Below are positions 8,515-17,032 of a stretch of 64,000 bases of DNA, one piece after another. The position numbers were made by a program, and so were the translations under genes. The stretch's first letter is position 1; each line of letters opens with the position of its first letter. Where the stretch lies: contig NZ_PTJA01000002.1 in the NCBI RefSeq assembly GCF_002934545.1, positions 186,001-250,000 on the forward strand, written 5' to 3'. Under the pieces are notes generated by a model that had not been told where the DNA came from, did no database searches, and saw nothing but the letters and a program-made list of their open reading frames with translations. The DNA is from Lacrimispora xylanisolvens. GTDB taxonomy: Bacteria > Bacillota > Clostridia > Lachnospirales > Lachnospiraceae.

Positions 8515-10149
8515 TCACCCCTTCATCCGTTTTAACAGCTCTTCCCGCAGCAGATATTTTTTTACCTTTCCGCTGCCTGTGTGGGGAATTCGTTTAATTA
8601 GTTCCAGACGTTCCGGCCAGAAGCGTTTGGATATGCGGTGCTCTTTTAAATAGTCGATTACATCGGTCAGGGACAGGTTTTCAAACCCTTCTGCAACAAC
8701 CACAAAAGCGCAGATCCGTTCCCCCAGGCGTTCATCCGGCATACCAATGACGGTATGGTCCAGAATTCCGGGACAGCCTTCTAGATTATCATTGATTTCA
8801 TTGGAATTTAAATTTTCACCGCCACGGACGATCATATCTTTCTTTCTTCCGATAATCCGTATGTTTCCATCTTCATCCATAACGCAGAGATCTCCGCTGT
8901 GATACCAGCCGTCATCGTCAAGAACTTCATCGGTAATCCCCCGGTTTTTTAAATATCCCACAAATACATTGGGACCTCTTGACAATTCTTCTCCAGCAGT
9001 TCCAAAAGGTACATCTGCACCGTTTTCATCCACTACACGAATCTCGACTCCCTCCAGTGGTTTTCCTGAAGTAGTTCCATTTAGCCTTAATGCGTCACAG
9101 GGTCTGACAAAAACATGGGGAACACTCTCCGTGGAACCATACACCTCACATAGAAGTATCCCATAATCCCAGGCTTTTTGTACCATATATCCCGGAACAG
9201 GCGCACCGCCGCATAAATAGAATTTAAGAGAAGGAATTGCACCTCCGTTGGTCTCTAAATCCCTTAAAATATCATAGATAAAAGGAGTGGCGCCCATGGA
9301 ATAAGTACAGGCCTCCAGATTCATTAAATCAATGGCTTCCCGACAGCAGTATTTCTGCTGTAAAACCACCTTAGCTCCTGTGAGCATGGGAGCAATAATC
9401 CCATGGTGAAAACCGGTTGCATGGTTGAGAGGGGCAGGCATAAACATGATATCGTCCATTGAGACTCCCAGCTCCCGGTTAAAGGTCTCCTCGCTGTAAC
9501 GGATGTTATCATGAGTTAAAATTACACCCTTTGAGCCGCAGGTAGTGCCGGAGGTTCCAAGAATGACGGCAATATCCTGTCCAGTCTGCCGGGCACACTC
9601 CTCACTCCTTAATGGCCTGTAATCATGGAGAATATTCTTCCAGGCATAACAGCTGCTTTTTATCTCCCTGGTCTGATCCAGCAAAACCACTGCACGAAGG
9701 CTGTTAATATGAGGTAGTGCTGATTGAATCATTTCCTCATAATCGGTTTTGTGAAACCAGGTGGGAGCAAAATAAGCTTTGGACTGGGTTAGATTTAAGC
9801 AGCGGACCAGTTCTTTTTCCTCGTATGACATGGCAATCGGGTGGGCAGCAGCACCTGCCTTAAAGCAGGCAATGGTGATTACTGCGAATTCGCTCCAGAT
9901 GGGAATCTGATAGGAAACCACATCACCGGGGCCGATTCCCTGGGAACGGAGAAAGGCCGCCACTTTGGAAGCGGCCTCATCCATCTGCCTGTATGTATAT
10001 CGGCATCCTCTGTCATCTACCACATATTCCCTGTCCGGATATTTTCTGACTGACTCATGAAAGCAGTCTGAAAGTGTCCGGTCTGACCAGTATCCATTCT
10101 TCAAATACTGAAGTTTTAAATCAGGATTTATTTTTATTTCTTCAAGCAT
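8515..10149 (-). CDS. AMP-forming acyl-CoA synthetase (CaiC/CarB-like)
   Basis: A 544-residue ANL-superfamily ligase. Motifs in order: the phosphate-binding loop LGTSGTTCGSKGV (near 195), YGSTES, the adenylate-binding HSGDLCVMDEDG (near 415), the hinge GRKKDMIVRGGENL, and the C-terminal catalytic lysine in HTGSGKVKK (near 525). It converts a carboxylic acid plus ATP and CoA to acyl-CoA, AMP and PPi in the cytoplasm. With the CoA-transferase in the same operon it can prime the CoA pool, as CaiC does for carnitine and CarB for caffeate. GGAG precedes the ATG. The substrate cannot be read from sequence. Confidence 0.9.
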   Translation of the reverse strand: MLEEIKINPDLKLQYLKNGYWSDRTLSDCFHESVRKYPDREYVVDDRGCRYTYRQMDEAASKVAAFLRSQGIGPGDVVSYQIPIWSEFAVITIACFKAGAAAHPIAMSYEEKELVRCLNLTQSKAYFAPTWFHKTDYEEMIQSALPHINSLRAVVLLDQTREIKSSCYAWKNILHDYRPLRSEECARQTGQDIAVILGTSGTTCGSKGVILTHDNIRYSEETFNRELGVSMDDIMFMPAPLNHATGFHHGIIAPMLTGAKVVLQQKYCCREAIDLMNLEACTYSMGATPFIYDILRDLETNGGAIPSLKFYLCGGAPVPGYMVQKAWDYGILLCEVYGSTESVPHVFVRPCDALRLNGTTSGKPLEGVEIRVVDENGADVPFGTAGEELSRGPNVFVGYLKNRGITDEVLDDDGWYHSGDLCVMDEDGNIRIIGRKKDMIVRGGENLNSNEINDNLEGCPGILDHTVIGMPDERLGERICAFVVVAEGFENLSLTDVIDYLKEHRISKRFWPERLELIKRIPHTGSGKVKKYLLREELLKRMKG

Positions 10150-10190
10150 AACCCTTCTCCTTGGAAATGAAGAGCAGAGGTATGATAAGG

Positions 10191-11201
10191 TTATCCCTGC
10201 TGCCTCGCCTTCAGCTCTTTGACAAGAGCAGGAACCACTTCAAATAAATCGCCAACGATGCAATAGTCCGCAACCTCGAAAATAGGAGCGGTTTCATCCT
10301 TGTTAATGGCAATGATGGTTCCTGACTCGCTCATCCCGGCTACATGCTGCACTGCTCCTGAAATACCGCAGGCAAAATATATTTTAGGGGAAACAGTAGC
10401 GCCCGTCTGCCCAACCTGCTTGCTCTGAGGCATCCAGCCTGCATCAACAGCAGCGCGGGAACAGCCTACGGTACCGCAAAGTACATCAGCCAATTCCTTT
10501 AATACAGAAAAGTTCTCGGCTGATTTCATTCCCCGGCCGCCGGAAACGATAATTTCAGCCTCATCAAGCCGTAAGTCATTGTCTTCACAGGCTTTGATAA
10601 AGTCAATTACCTTAGTCCGGATATCCTGGGCCGGAGTGGAGATTTCTTCCCGGATCACAACTGGTTTATTGTCCGGATTCTTTTCCGGTTTTTTAAATGC
10701 TCCCGGTCTGCAGGTACCCATCTGAGGTCTGGTTTCACTGCAAAGGATCTGGGCATATAAATTGCCTCCGAAAGCAGGACGTTCCCAGACAACATTGCCG
10801 GTTTCCTCATCAACGCTGAGGGCAGTACAGTCTGCAGTCAGACCGGTGCGCAGGCTTACCGCAATTTTGGATCCTAAGTCTCTGCCGTTTACTGTCGCTC
10901 CAACTAAGATCGTATTGGGCTGATACTTTTCACATAGTTTTAAAAATACATTTCCATAGGCATCGGCAGAGTAATCTTCGTATTCCGCTCCCTCAACCAC
11001 ATAAATTTTATCCGCACCATATTCTCCGGCGGCTTTTACAGCCTCTTTGGTATCATTTCCGATTACTACTGCACAAAGATCCTGTTTTAATCCTTCTGCC
11101 AGTTTTCTGCCCTGTCCTAAAAGTTCCAGCCCTACGCTTTTTGGCTGGTCTTTAAAACATTCAACAAATACCCAAACATCCTTCCATGCTTCAAAACTCA
11201 T
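10191..11201 (-). CDS. etfA: Electron transfer flavoprotein alpha subunit
   Basis: A 336-residue protein of normal EtfA length. The C-terminal FAD-binding domain is clear: VSGGRGMKS, then [23 protein letters not shown], then [16 protein letters not shown] and a late [10 protein letters not shown]. There is no N-terminal ferredoxin domain such as that of the caffeate-system EtfA homologue CarE. It pairs with EtfB, encoded 16 bases upstream, to carry electrons to or from the acyl-CoA dehydrogenases. AAAGGAGG precedes the ATG. Whether the complex bifurcates electrons cannot be decided by eye. Confidence 0.95.
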   Translation of the reverse strand: MSFEAWKDVWVFVECFKDQPKSVGLELLGQGRKLAEGLKQDLCAVVIGNDTKEAVKAAGEYGADKIYVVEGAEYEDYSADAYGNVFLKLCEKYQPNTILVGATVNGRDLGSKIAVSLRTGLTADCTALSVDEETGNVVWERPAFGGNLYAQILCSETRPQMGTCRPGAFKKPEKNPDNKPVVIREEISTPAQDIRTKVIDFIKACEDNDLRLDEAEIIVSGGRGMKSAENFSVLKELADVLCGTVGCSRAAVDAGWMPQSKQVGQTGATVSPKIYFACGISGAVQHVAGMSESGTIIAINKDETAPIFEVADYCIVGDLFEVVPALVKELKARQQG

Positions 11202-11217
11202 TTTCTTCGGCCTCCTT

Positions 11218-12006
11218 TTACAGTATTTTCCCGTCGGCCAGCTTGCCGATCAGTGCGTTAGCAATTTCACCGGGAGTAGTTCCCTCTATGGTCACGCCGC
11301 AGGCGGTCCGTTTTGGTGTGAAAGTAGCTTTTACCTTGGTGGGAGAGCCTTTGAGCCCCATTTTTGACACATCCGCATCTGGTAAATCAGCCAGGGTGAT
11401 TTCTGGTATCTCTGCTTTTAAAGAGGCGATTTTTCTCTTTATGGTAGCGTATCTGGGTTTGTTGCTTTCCTTTGTTGCAGTACAGAGAATGGGGAAGCGG
11501 GCCTCGATTACTTCGATTCCTTCCTCCACCTGCCGCCTGGCAATTACCTTATCCCCGTCTGCCTCTAAATCCAGGATATAAGTAAGCCTTGCAGCGCCAA
11601 GGTGTTCTGCAATACTGGGGGCAGTCTGACCCGTATCCCCGTCAATAGCCTGTTTTCCACCCAGAATCACATCGAAGTCACCAAGCTTTTTAATGGCCTG
11701 TGACAGGATATAGCTGGTGGCATAGGTATCAGAACCGCCAAATGCACGGTCTGTCACCAGATAAGCCTCATCAGCTCCCATGGAAAGAGCCTCTCTTAAT
11801 ACAGCCTTTGCCTGAGGAGGCCCCATGGAGATCACAGTCACTTTTCCGCCGTAGCGGTCCTTTAAGGAAAGCCCTGTTTCTAAGGCATTTTTGTCAAATG
11901 GATTCATGATGCTTGGTACACCTGTACGGATCAGGGTGTTTTTTACCGGATCGATTTTAATCTCTGTTGTATCCGGAACCTGCTTGATGCAAACAACGAT
12001 ATTCAT
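11218..12006 (-). CDS. etfB: Electron transfer flavoprotein beta subunit
   Basis: A 262-residue EtfB. It starts MNIVVCIKQVPDTTEIKID, typical of the clostridial type, and has the signatures NPFDKNALETGLSLKD and GKQAIDGDTGQTAP. The protein binds a second nucleotide (AMP, or FAD in bifurcating Etfs) and docks with acyl-CoA dehydrogenase. The VCIKQVPDT start is shared with NADH-using clostridial Etfs, but this is not proof of bifurcation. It lies between an acyl-CoA dehydrogenase gene and etfA, with GGAGG before the ATG. Confidence 0.95.
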   Translation of the reverse strand: MNIVVCIKQVPDTTEIKIDPVKNTLIRTGVPSIMNPFDKNALETGLSLKDRYGGKVTVISMGPPQAKAVLREALSMGADEAYLVTDRAFGGSDTYATSYILSQAIKKLGDFDVILGGKQAIDGDTGQTAPSIAEHLGAARLTYILDLEADGDKVIARRQVEEGIEVIEARFPILCTATKESNKPRYATIKRKIASLKAEIPEITLADLPDADVSKMGLKGSPTKVKATFTPKRTACGVTIEGTTPGEIANALIGKLADGKIL

Positions 12007-12020
12007 CCTGTTATGTCCTC

Positions 12021-13163
12021 CTATCTGTATTCCTTATCCAGCACATTTGCAATGGTCATACGCTGGATCTGGTTGGCGCCTTCAAAAATCTGGAACACTT
12101 TGCAGTCTCTCATCAGTTTTTCTACGGGATATTCTCTGCTGTATCCGTAACCGCCGAAGATCTGTACTGCATTGGAGGTAACCTCCTGTGCACAGTCGGA
12201 GACAAAGGTTTTGCAGATGGAGCCTTCCTTCTGAACCATGATTCCCTGGTCCATCATGCGCATGGTGTTATTAACCAGACACCGGGAGGCCTCAACCTTG
12301 ATTGCCATATCCGCAAGCAGAGCCTGAACCATCTGGAACTTAATGATGGGAGTCCCGAACTGTTTGCGTTCTTTGGCATATTTTACGGATTCATCAAGGG
12401 CTCTCTGCATAATTCCCACTGCCAGGGTTGCAACAAATGCACGGGATAAGTTCAGTGCATTTAAAGCCAGCTTAAAGCCGGAGCCTTCCGGTCCAACCAT
12501 AGCGGAAGCTTTTACCCGCACATTTTCAAAGATTAAGTCAGTGGTATTGGAAAGACGAAGTCCCATCTTGTTTTCATGAGCGCCAACGGTAACGCCAGGT
12601 GCATTCGCATCGATAATAAAGGCGGAAATTCCCTTGTGTCCGGCAGCCGGGCTGGTTTTGAAAAATCCTACAAATACATCAGAGAGAGCTCCGTTTGTAA
12701 TAAAGGTTTTTGTTCCGTTTAAGATGTATTCATCACCATCTAAGACTGCGGTGGAACGCATGGCAGCCGGATCAGAGCCTGCATTGGGCTCGGTTAAGGC
12801 AAATCCTGCAAATGATCCTGGTCTTATTTTGTCAGCAAAATACTGTCCCTGCTCCTTGGTTCCTGCAAGAATTACGTTTCTTAAAGCAACAAAGGTGGTT
12901 ACAAAGGTGATGGCATAGCCTGCATCTACTTTTGCCAGCTCTTCAAATATCATGGCAGTGGTTTCATAGCTTAAGCCGGTCCCGCCGTATTCCTCGGGAA
13001 TTTCCAGCATGTGAAGTCCCATATCAAAACCCCATTTAAAGAGTTCTCTCGGGCATTCCCCTTTCTCATCTGCTTCTTTTACGTAAGGCTTGATTTCGTT
13101 TTCAGCCATTTCTCTTACGAGAGCAAGAAGCTCTTTTTGTTCTTCGGTGTATAGTAAACTCAT
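12021..13163 (-). CDS. Acyl-CoA dehydrogenase (first type, next to etfBA)
   Basis: A 380-residue flavoprotein of the butyryl-CoA dehydrogenase type. It has FALTEPNAGSDPAAM (flavin and substrate binding), the second signature QIFGGYGYSREYPVEKLMRD, and the catalytic base E361 in FEGANQIQRM. It oxidises acyl-CoA to 2-enoyl-CoA or runs in reverse with Etf as partner. It sits 14 bases before etfB with AAAGGTG as ribosome binding site, so it is the likeliest direct Etf partner. The anaerobic setting and CoA-transferase context favour enoyl-CoA reduction (inference). Confidence 0.93.
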   Translation of the reverse strand: MSLLYTEEQKELLALVREMAENEIKPYVKEADEKGECPRELFKWGFDMGLHMLEIPEEYGGTGLSYETTAMIFEELAKVDAGYAITFVTTFVALRNVILAGTKEQGQYFADKIRPGSFAGFALTEPNAGSDPAAMRSTAVLDGDEYILNGTKTFITNGALSDVFVGFFKTSPAAGHKGISAFIIDANAPGVTVGAHENKMGLRLSNTTDLIFENVRVKASAMVGPEGSGFKLALNALNLSRAFVATLAVGIMQRALDESVKYAKERKQFGTPIIKFQMVQALLADMAIKVEASRCLVNNTMRMMDQGIMVQKEGSICKTFVSDCAQEVTSNAVQIFGGYGYSREYPVEKLMRDCKVFQIFEGANQIQRMTIANVLDKEYR

Positions 13164-13191
13164 GTCATCTCACCTTTCCATTCTATCGTGT

Positions 13192-14415
13192 TTATTTTTT
13201 CAGCTTTGTTTCCCCGGTGGCTGCACCGGAGGCAAGAATCTCACCGATTTCACCCTGACTGTATCCCAGATGATTAAGAATCTCAACCGTATGGGCACCC
13301 TGGGAGCCGCCGATCCGATATTCCGGTTCTCCAACAGAACCAAAGTTTACCGGGTTTGTGGGAAGGTAGCGTTCACCGGAGGGATAGGGGATCTTTGCAA
13401 TAATGCGATTGGCCCAGACCTGTTCATCGTCATACATATCAAGAGGTTCATAGGCAGCTTCGCAGGCTAAATCGTTGGCTTTAAACATGCTCATCAATTC
13501 TTTTCTTGTGAGTTTGCCAATGGCGGCATCAAGAACATCAATGACCTCATGGTTTAAATGACCTGCATTTACGTCAGCACATCTCATGTAACGGGAATTT
13601 CCAACCATATCCGGCCTGCCTAACAGTGTCATAATTTTCTCGTAGTCACGATCATACTCCGGACAGCAGATTACCACCCATTTCTGGTCGCTGGTGCGGT
13701 ATACGTTATTAAATGGATTAGGAACTTCCTTTCTGCTTTTTGGATACTGATTGCCATACTGGGCAGAAATCACTCCTGTGCTCAGTGCGTAAACTGCAGC
13801 ATGATGGAGGGAGACCGTGATCTTATCGCCTTTTCCTGATTTTTCCCGTGCATAAAGAGCAGCACAGATTCCAGAGGCAAGACCTAAGGAAACCTGGAAG
13901 TCGCCAAAGCCGTTGGTTGGGATCATGGGAGCATCCCCTTTGTTTACGGTAGTTCCGAACACGCCCCCTCTGGCCATGTAGCAGGTAACATCAAATCCGG
14001 CAGAATCTTTTTCCGGACCGTTCTCCCCATAGCCTAAGACCTGAGCAAAAACCAGCTTCGGGAAACGTTGGCTTAATGTTTCATAGTCAAGACCCAGTTT
14101 TGTTAAGGATTTTGTTCTGGTGTTGGTGACAAAAACATCGGCTTCTCCAATGAGTTTGTAAGCGATTTCCAGACCCTTTTCGGATTTTAAATCCAGGGTA
14201 ATAAAGCGTTTGTTCATGTTGGCAACATCAAATGCCAGGTTTTCATCGTCTTCATAGGGCATATTAAATACTGCGCCCTGTGTTCTTGCAGGATCACCCT
14301 TGGCGGACTCGATTTTAATGCAGTCGGCGCCCCATTCTCCCAGAACGCGGACTGTGGTAGGGGCTGCAAGATATGTGGTTAAATCTACTACTTTTACTCC
14401 CTCTAAAGGTTTCAT
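13192..14415 (-). CDS. Family III (CaiB/BaiF) CoA-transferase, FldA/HadA-like
   Basis: A 407-residue family III CoA-transferase. The start (MKPLEGVKVVDLTTYLAAPT), ADCIKIESAKGDP, LDLKSEKG and the catalytic-aspartate segment AGFDVTCYMARGG (D142) are diagnostic. From memory, VTNTRTKSLTKLGLDYETL, LVFAQVLGYGENGP and VPNPFNNVYRTSD resemble FldA (cinnamoyl-CoA:phenyllactate transferase) and HadA more closely than CaiB. These enzymes move CoA between an incoming acid and a product thioester without spending ATP. No 2-hydroxyacyl-CoA dehydratase genes lie nearby, so the partner reaction is probably enoyl-CoA reduction. GGAGGAGG precedes the ATG. Confidence 0.88.
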   Translation of the reverse strand: MKPLEGVKVVDLTTYLAAPTTVRVLGEWGADCIKIESAKGDPARTQGAVFNMPYEDDENLAFDVANMNKRFITLDLKSEKGLEIAYKLIGEADVFVTNTRTKSLTKLGLDYETLSQRFPKLVFAQVLGYGENGPEKDSAGFDVTCYMARGGVFGTTVNKGDAPMIPTNGFGDFQVSLGLASGICAALYAREKSGKGDKITVSLHHAAVYALSTGVISAQYGNQYPKSRKEVPNPFNNVYRTSDQKWVVICCPEYDRDYEKIMTLLGRPDMVGNSRYMRCADVNAGHLNHEVIDVLDAAIGKLTRKELMSMFKANDLACEAAYEPLDMYDDEQVWANRIIAKIPYPSGERYLPTNPVNFGSVGEPEYRIGGSQGAHTVEILNHLGYSQGEIGEILASGAATGETKLKK

Positions 14416-14434
14416 ACGGATCCTCCTCCTTTAC

Positions 14435-14477
14435 AAAAACCTGGGGTCATCAGGCCCATACGGAACCGGATGACCCC
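14435..14477 (-). terminator. Intra-operon hairpin with T-tract (partial terminator or attenuator)
   Basis: GGGGTCATC (14443-14451) pairs with GATGACCCC (14469-14477). Read on the minus strand, the hairpin is followed by AGGTTTTTGT. It lies between the first acyl-CoA dehydrogenase gene and the CoA-transferase gene, which have no other obvious boundary, so it may reduce downstream expression or stabilise the 3' end of the first message. Confidence 0.6.
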
Positions 14478-14491
14478 AAGGTGAATTCCTG

Positions 14492-15676
14492 TTAGATGAT
14501 GTATTCCATTTTTGCGCCATGCTTAATGGTATTTCTGGAAATGGTGATACGCTGAACCGTAGGAGCACCCTCTTCCAGCCACATTGCGCGGCAGTCACGG
14601 TAGAGACGTTCAACCGGACCGTATTTGCAGTCTTCAAAGTATCCCACTCCGCCGAAGATCTCTAACATCTCATCACTGACTTTTCTTGTGGTATCAATGC
14701 TGTACAGCTTGCACATAGCTGCTTTCTCTTCAATGTACTCGCCGGTAGGATTCTCTTCATAAGATTTAGCAAAATCGTAAACCATGCAGCGCAGTGCATG
14801 AACCATCATGGACATATCAGCAATTTTGCAGCGGATTGCCTGACGGGTTCCGATTGGTTTTCCAAATGTGACACGGTCATTTGCATACTGTAAGGAAAGT
14901 TCCAGCATTCTCTGAGCCATACCTAAGTTACTTGCTGCGATATGGGCGCGGGATACAGATAAGGAATGCATGGCAATTTCAAGACCCTGGCCTTCTTTTC
15001 CTAATAAATACTTTTTGTCGATCTTGCAGTCTGTAAATTTCAGCTCTCCGTGTCCGGCTCCGCGGCAGCCCATCATATGAGGCATGTTGATGACTTCAAA
15101 TCCTGGAGCATCCATGGGAACAAAGAATGCGGAAAGTCTGTCGTCTTTCTTGGATTCAGGATTGGTAACTGCAATTACATAAGCAAATTCGCAGCAGTCG
15201 GTATGGGAGATTAATGTTTTTTCTCCGTTTAATACGTAGGAATCGCCATCTTTTACTGCCATGGTATGTAAATCAGCTCCGGTACCGCCGGTTGCCTCTG
15301 TCAGAGCGAAACAGGTGAATACGGATTTATCCTGGAACTTGTTCATGTACTCATCTTTCAGTTCCTTGCTGCCGTAATCATCAAGGATTCTCCAGTTTAA
15401 ATCCATTGCATAGTGAAGATGCATTCTCATTCCGCCCGGTCCTCTGGAGAATTCTTCCTGTACCTGTAAAATCTCAAGCTCGGACAGACCGTAGCCGCCG
15501 TATTCTACGGGCAGAGCGCAGCGGTATAAATCATTTTTGATTGACAGATCGTAGAATTCTTTTGGAAATTTATTGGTAACCTCGACTTCCTTCTGGATCT
15601 CTTCCAACGGTCCTTCTGCCAGCTCTCGGATTTGCATTAAATAGGATTGAAATTCTTCTTTGGATAATTTACTCAT
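14492..15676 (-). CDS. Acyl-CoA dehydrogenase (second type), first gene of the operon
   Basis: A 394-residue acyl-CoA dehydrogenase clearly different from the one beside etfBA. Signatures are FALTEATGGTGADLHTM, the second motif EIFGGVGYFEDCKYGPVERL and the putative catalytic base E369 in EEGAPTVQRITI. The N-terminal half (LSKEEFQSYLMQIRELAEGP) and the substrate-site residues differ from the partner, so the two probably act on different CoA esters or steps, or form a mixed complex. AGGAGGAAG precedes the ATG and a good promoter lies 55-85 bases upstream. A CaiA-like enoyl-CoA reductase is the closest analogy I can offer. Confidence 0.9.
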   Translation of the reverse strand: MSKLSKEEFQSYLMQIRELAEGPLEEIQKEVEVTNKFPKEFYDLSIKNDLYRCALPVEYGGYGLSELEILQVQEEFSRGPGGMRMHLHYAMDLNWRILDDYGSKELKDEYMNKFQDKSVFTCFALTEATGGTGADLHTMAVKDGDSYVLNGEKTLISHTDCCEFAYVIAVTNPESKKDDRLSAFFVPMDAPGFEVINMPHMMGCRGAGHGELKFTDCKIDKKYLLGKEGQGLEIAMHSLSVSRAHIAASNLGMAQRMLELSLQYANDRVTFGKPIGTRQAIRCKIADMSMMVHALRCMVYDFAKSYEENPTGEYIEEKAAMCKLYSIDTTRKVSDEMLEIFGGVGYFEDCKYGPVERLYRDCRAMWLEEGAPTVQRITISRNTIKHGAKMEYII

Positions 15677-15730
15677 AGTTCCTTCCTCCTGGTTTTAAAT
15701 AATTATTTTTTTAACAATCTTGCTGTTTTT

Positions 15731-15760
15731 ATTATAAGCGTTGTATCTATAAAAATCCAA
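15731..15760 (-). promoter_or_regulatory. SigA-type promoter of the acyl-CoA operon
   Basis: Read on the minus strand: TTGGAT (15760-15755), an 18-base spacer and a perfect TATAAT (15736-15731), about 55 bases before the first acyl-CoA dehydrogenase gene. Confidence 0.6.
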
Positions 15761-15836
15761 TCGGCTCTATTCGGCCTTTTTTCAATCATTGATAGCCGGT
15801 GCCTATGCATGGATTTTGAACTTTGTTTTTTTATGA

Positions 15837-15865
15837 TTGTCCAGAACGAAGCTGTATGGCATAAT
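15837..15865 (+). promoter_or_regulatory. Promoter of the pentapeptide-repeat gene
   Basis: TTGTCC (15837-15842), a 17-base spacer and CATAAT (15860-15865), 32 bases before the chosen start codon. It is divergent from the acyl-CoA operon promoter about 75 bases away. Confidence 0.45.
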
Positions 15866-15896
15866 AAAAGCAATAAGAGTAAAAAGGAGTATGGGG

Positions 15897-16556
15897 ATGA
15901 AAGACAAGCTGCTTGCGCCGATTCTTTCAGGGGAAGAGGAACTGATTCTCATTGAAGAAGAGGAATTAGTTAGAAAAATAGAGAGGGAAGAAGAAATCCG
16001 GGATGCCATAATCCGAAACGTCCGTATGAGTGGGAAGGATATTTCCCATATGCAGTTTTCCGCTTCCGTTTTTGAAAACTGCCTGTTTCAGGACTGTTCT
16101 TTTGAAAAAGGGGAATTTACCGATGTTATATTCCGTTCCTGTGATGTTTCCAACTGCGGTCTGGAAGACTGTTATTTTAACCGGACAGAATTTATTTCTT
16201 CCAAAGGGGTGGGCGCCAGGTTTTGCGGCAGTACCATACTACATACCAGAATAACAGACTGTAATTTCCGCTATGCCAATTTTGACAGTTCCAAAATGGA
16301 ACATATTTACCTTACCGCCTCCCAGTTAGAGGGAGGGTTTCTTACCCAGTGCCGCATGAAGGGTCTGTTGTGGAATCAGGTTAACTTAGATAATGCCAGC
16401 TTTTTTAAGACTATGTTGAAAGGGATGGATTTTACCACCTGTACCATACACGGTCTTGTTCTGTCTGATGAGTGCAGGGAATTAAAAGGGGCAGTGGTGG
16501 ATTTATATCAGGCAGCAGAGCTGGCAAAGTACTTAGGGGTGGTTGTAAAAAGCTAA
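15897..16556 (+). CDS. Pentapeptide-repeat protein
   Basis: Of three in-frame ATGs (15837-frame start, 15891, 15897), the one at 15897 sits seven bases after AAAAGGAG, giving 219 residues. After an acidic helical N-terminus (ILIEEEELVRKIEREEE), residues about 45-200 show repeats of the A(D/N)LXX type, as in FENCLFQDCSFEKGEFTDVIF, ANFDSSKMEHIYL and DNASFFKTMLKGMDF. These should fold as a right-handed quadrilateral beta-helix. Such proteins are often protein-protein interaction modules and some mimic DNA against gyrase; nothing here shows which. It is a single gene with no partner. Confidence 0.85.
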   Translation: MKDKLLAPILSGEEELILIEEEELVRKIEREEEIRDAIIRNVRMSGKDISHMQFSASVFENCLFQDCSFEKGEFTDVIFRSCDVSNCGLEDCYFNRTEFISSKGVGARFCGSTILHTRITDCNFRYANFDSSKMEHIYLTASQLEGGFLTQCRMKGLLWNQVNLDNASFFKTMLKGMDFTTCTIHGLVLSDECRELKGAVVDLYQAAELAKYLGVVVKS

Positions 16557-16666
16557 GGAGTGATCATTTTTAATTCTTGGATGGCTTCAGATAGTAAGTT
16601 TAATGCAGTGATGTTCCGGGGCTTTTGCTGTTCCAGGGGAGCTTAGGTTTTACGTATTCTTATTTG
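16557..16666. other. Start of a 600-bp non-coding region
   Basis: The gap between the pentapeptide-repeat gene and the CD3324-like gene runs from 16557 to 17154. Apart from the tandem repeat (16667-16929) and the leader hairpin with a tiny ORF (17033-17092), which are listed separately, nothing recognisable was seen. Confidence 0.5.
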
Positions 16667-16929
16667 GGGGCATAGGTAAAATATATCTGTTGCTATGCCT
16701 CAAATAATACAGATGGGACTGGAAAATTAGGGGAATGGGGCATGTGTAGGAAAAAGATTTAGTCTGTGCCACGCAAACGCAGAACTGCGGGGCATAAATA
16801 AAACGCTGTTTGCTGAGATGCCCTAATAGGGAAAAAGAAGGTCGGAAAAATGGAAAAATGGGGCATGTGCGGGAAAAAGATTTTATCTGTGCCACGCAAA
16901 CATAAAACTGTGGGTCATAAATGTAAAGC
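16667..16929 (+). repeat. Intergenic tandem repeat, period 123 bp, two good copies and one degenerate copy
   Basis: Two copies of about 72 bases begin ATGGGGCATGTG at 16735 and 16858 and share AAAAAGATTT, CTGTGCCACGCAAAC and a GGGCATAAA/GGTCATAAA-like end. Their period is exactly 123 bases. A more diverged copy begins with GGGGCATAGG near 16667. The first good copy contains CGCAGAACTGCG, a perfect dyad. No start codon with a ribosome binding site fits either strand, so I read it as a non-coding repeat family element. Confidence 0.7.
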
Positions 16930-17032
16930 TACTATTTTAATCCTCATTTTTAATTCTATATTAATTATAAGGTGTTATTTCCCATAATTTTGTGGTAAAA
17001 TATTAACGATACAGCGGGTGAATGAGTGTTGA

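Noticed and set aside
10191-12006. EtfAB as a confirmed electron-bifurcating complex
   Set aside because: The residues that decide flavin content in EtfB and EtfA cannot be judged reliably by eye, and there is no fused ferredoxin domain.
14492-15676. Operon as a carnitine (cai) operon
   Set aside because: There is no caiD hydratase, caiE or BCCT carrier, and the CoA-transferase looks closer to FldA/HadA than to CaiB.
16650-16895. Minus-strand 81-codon frame with an apparent 41-residue repeat
   Set aside because: It begins with GTG without a ribosome binding site, a stop lies not far upstream, and its repetition is fully explained by the 123-bp DNA repeat.
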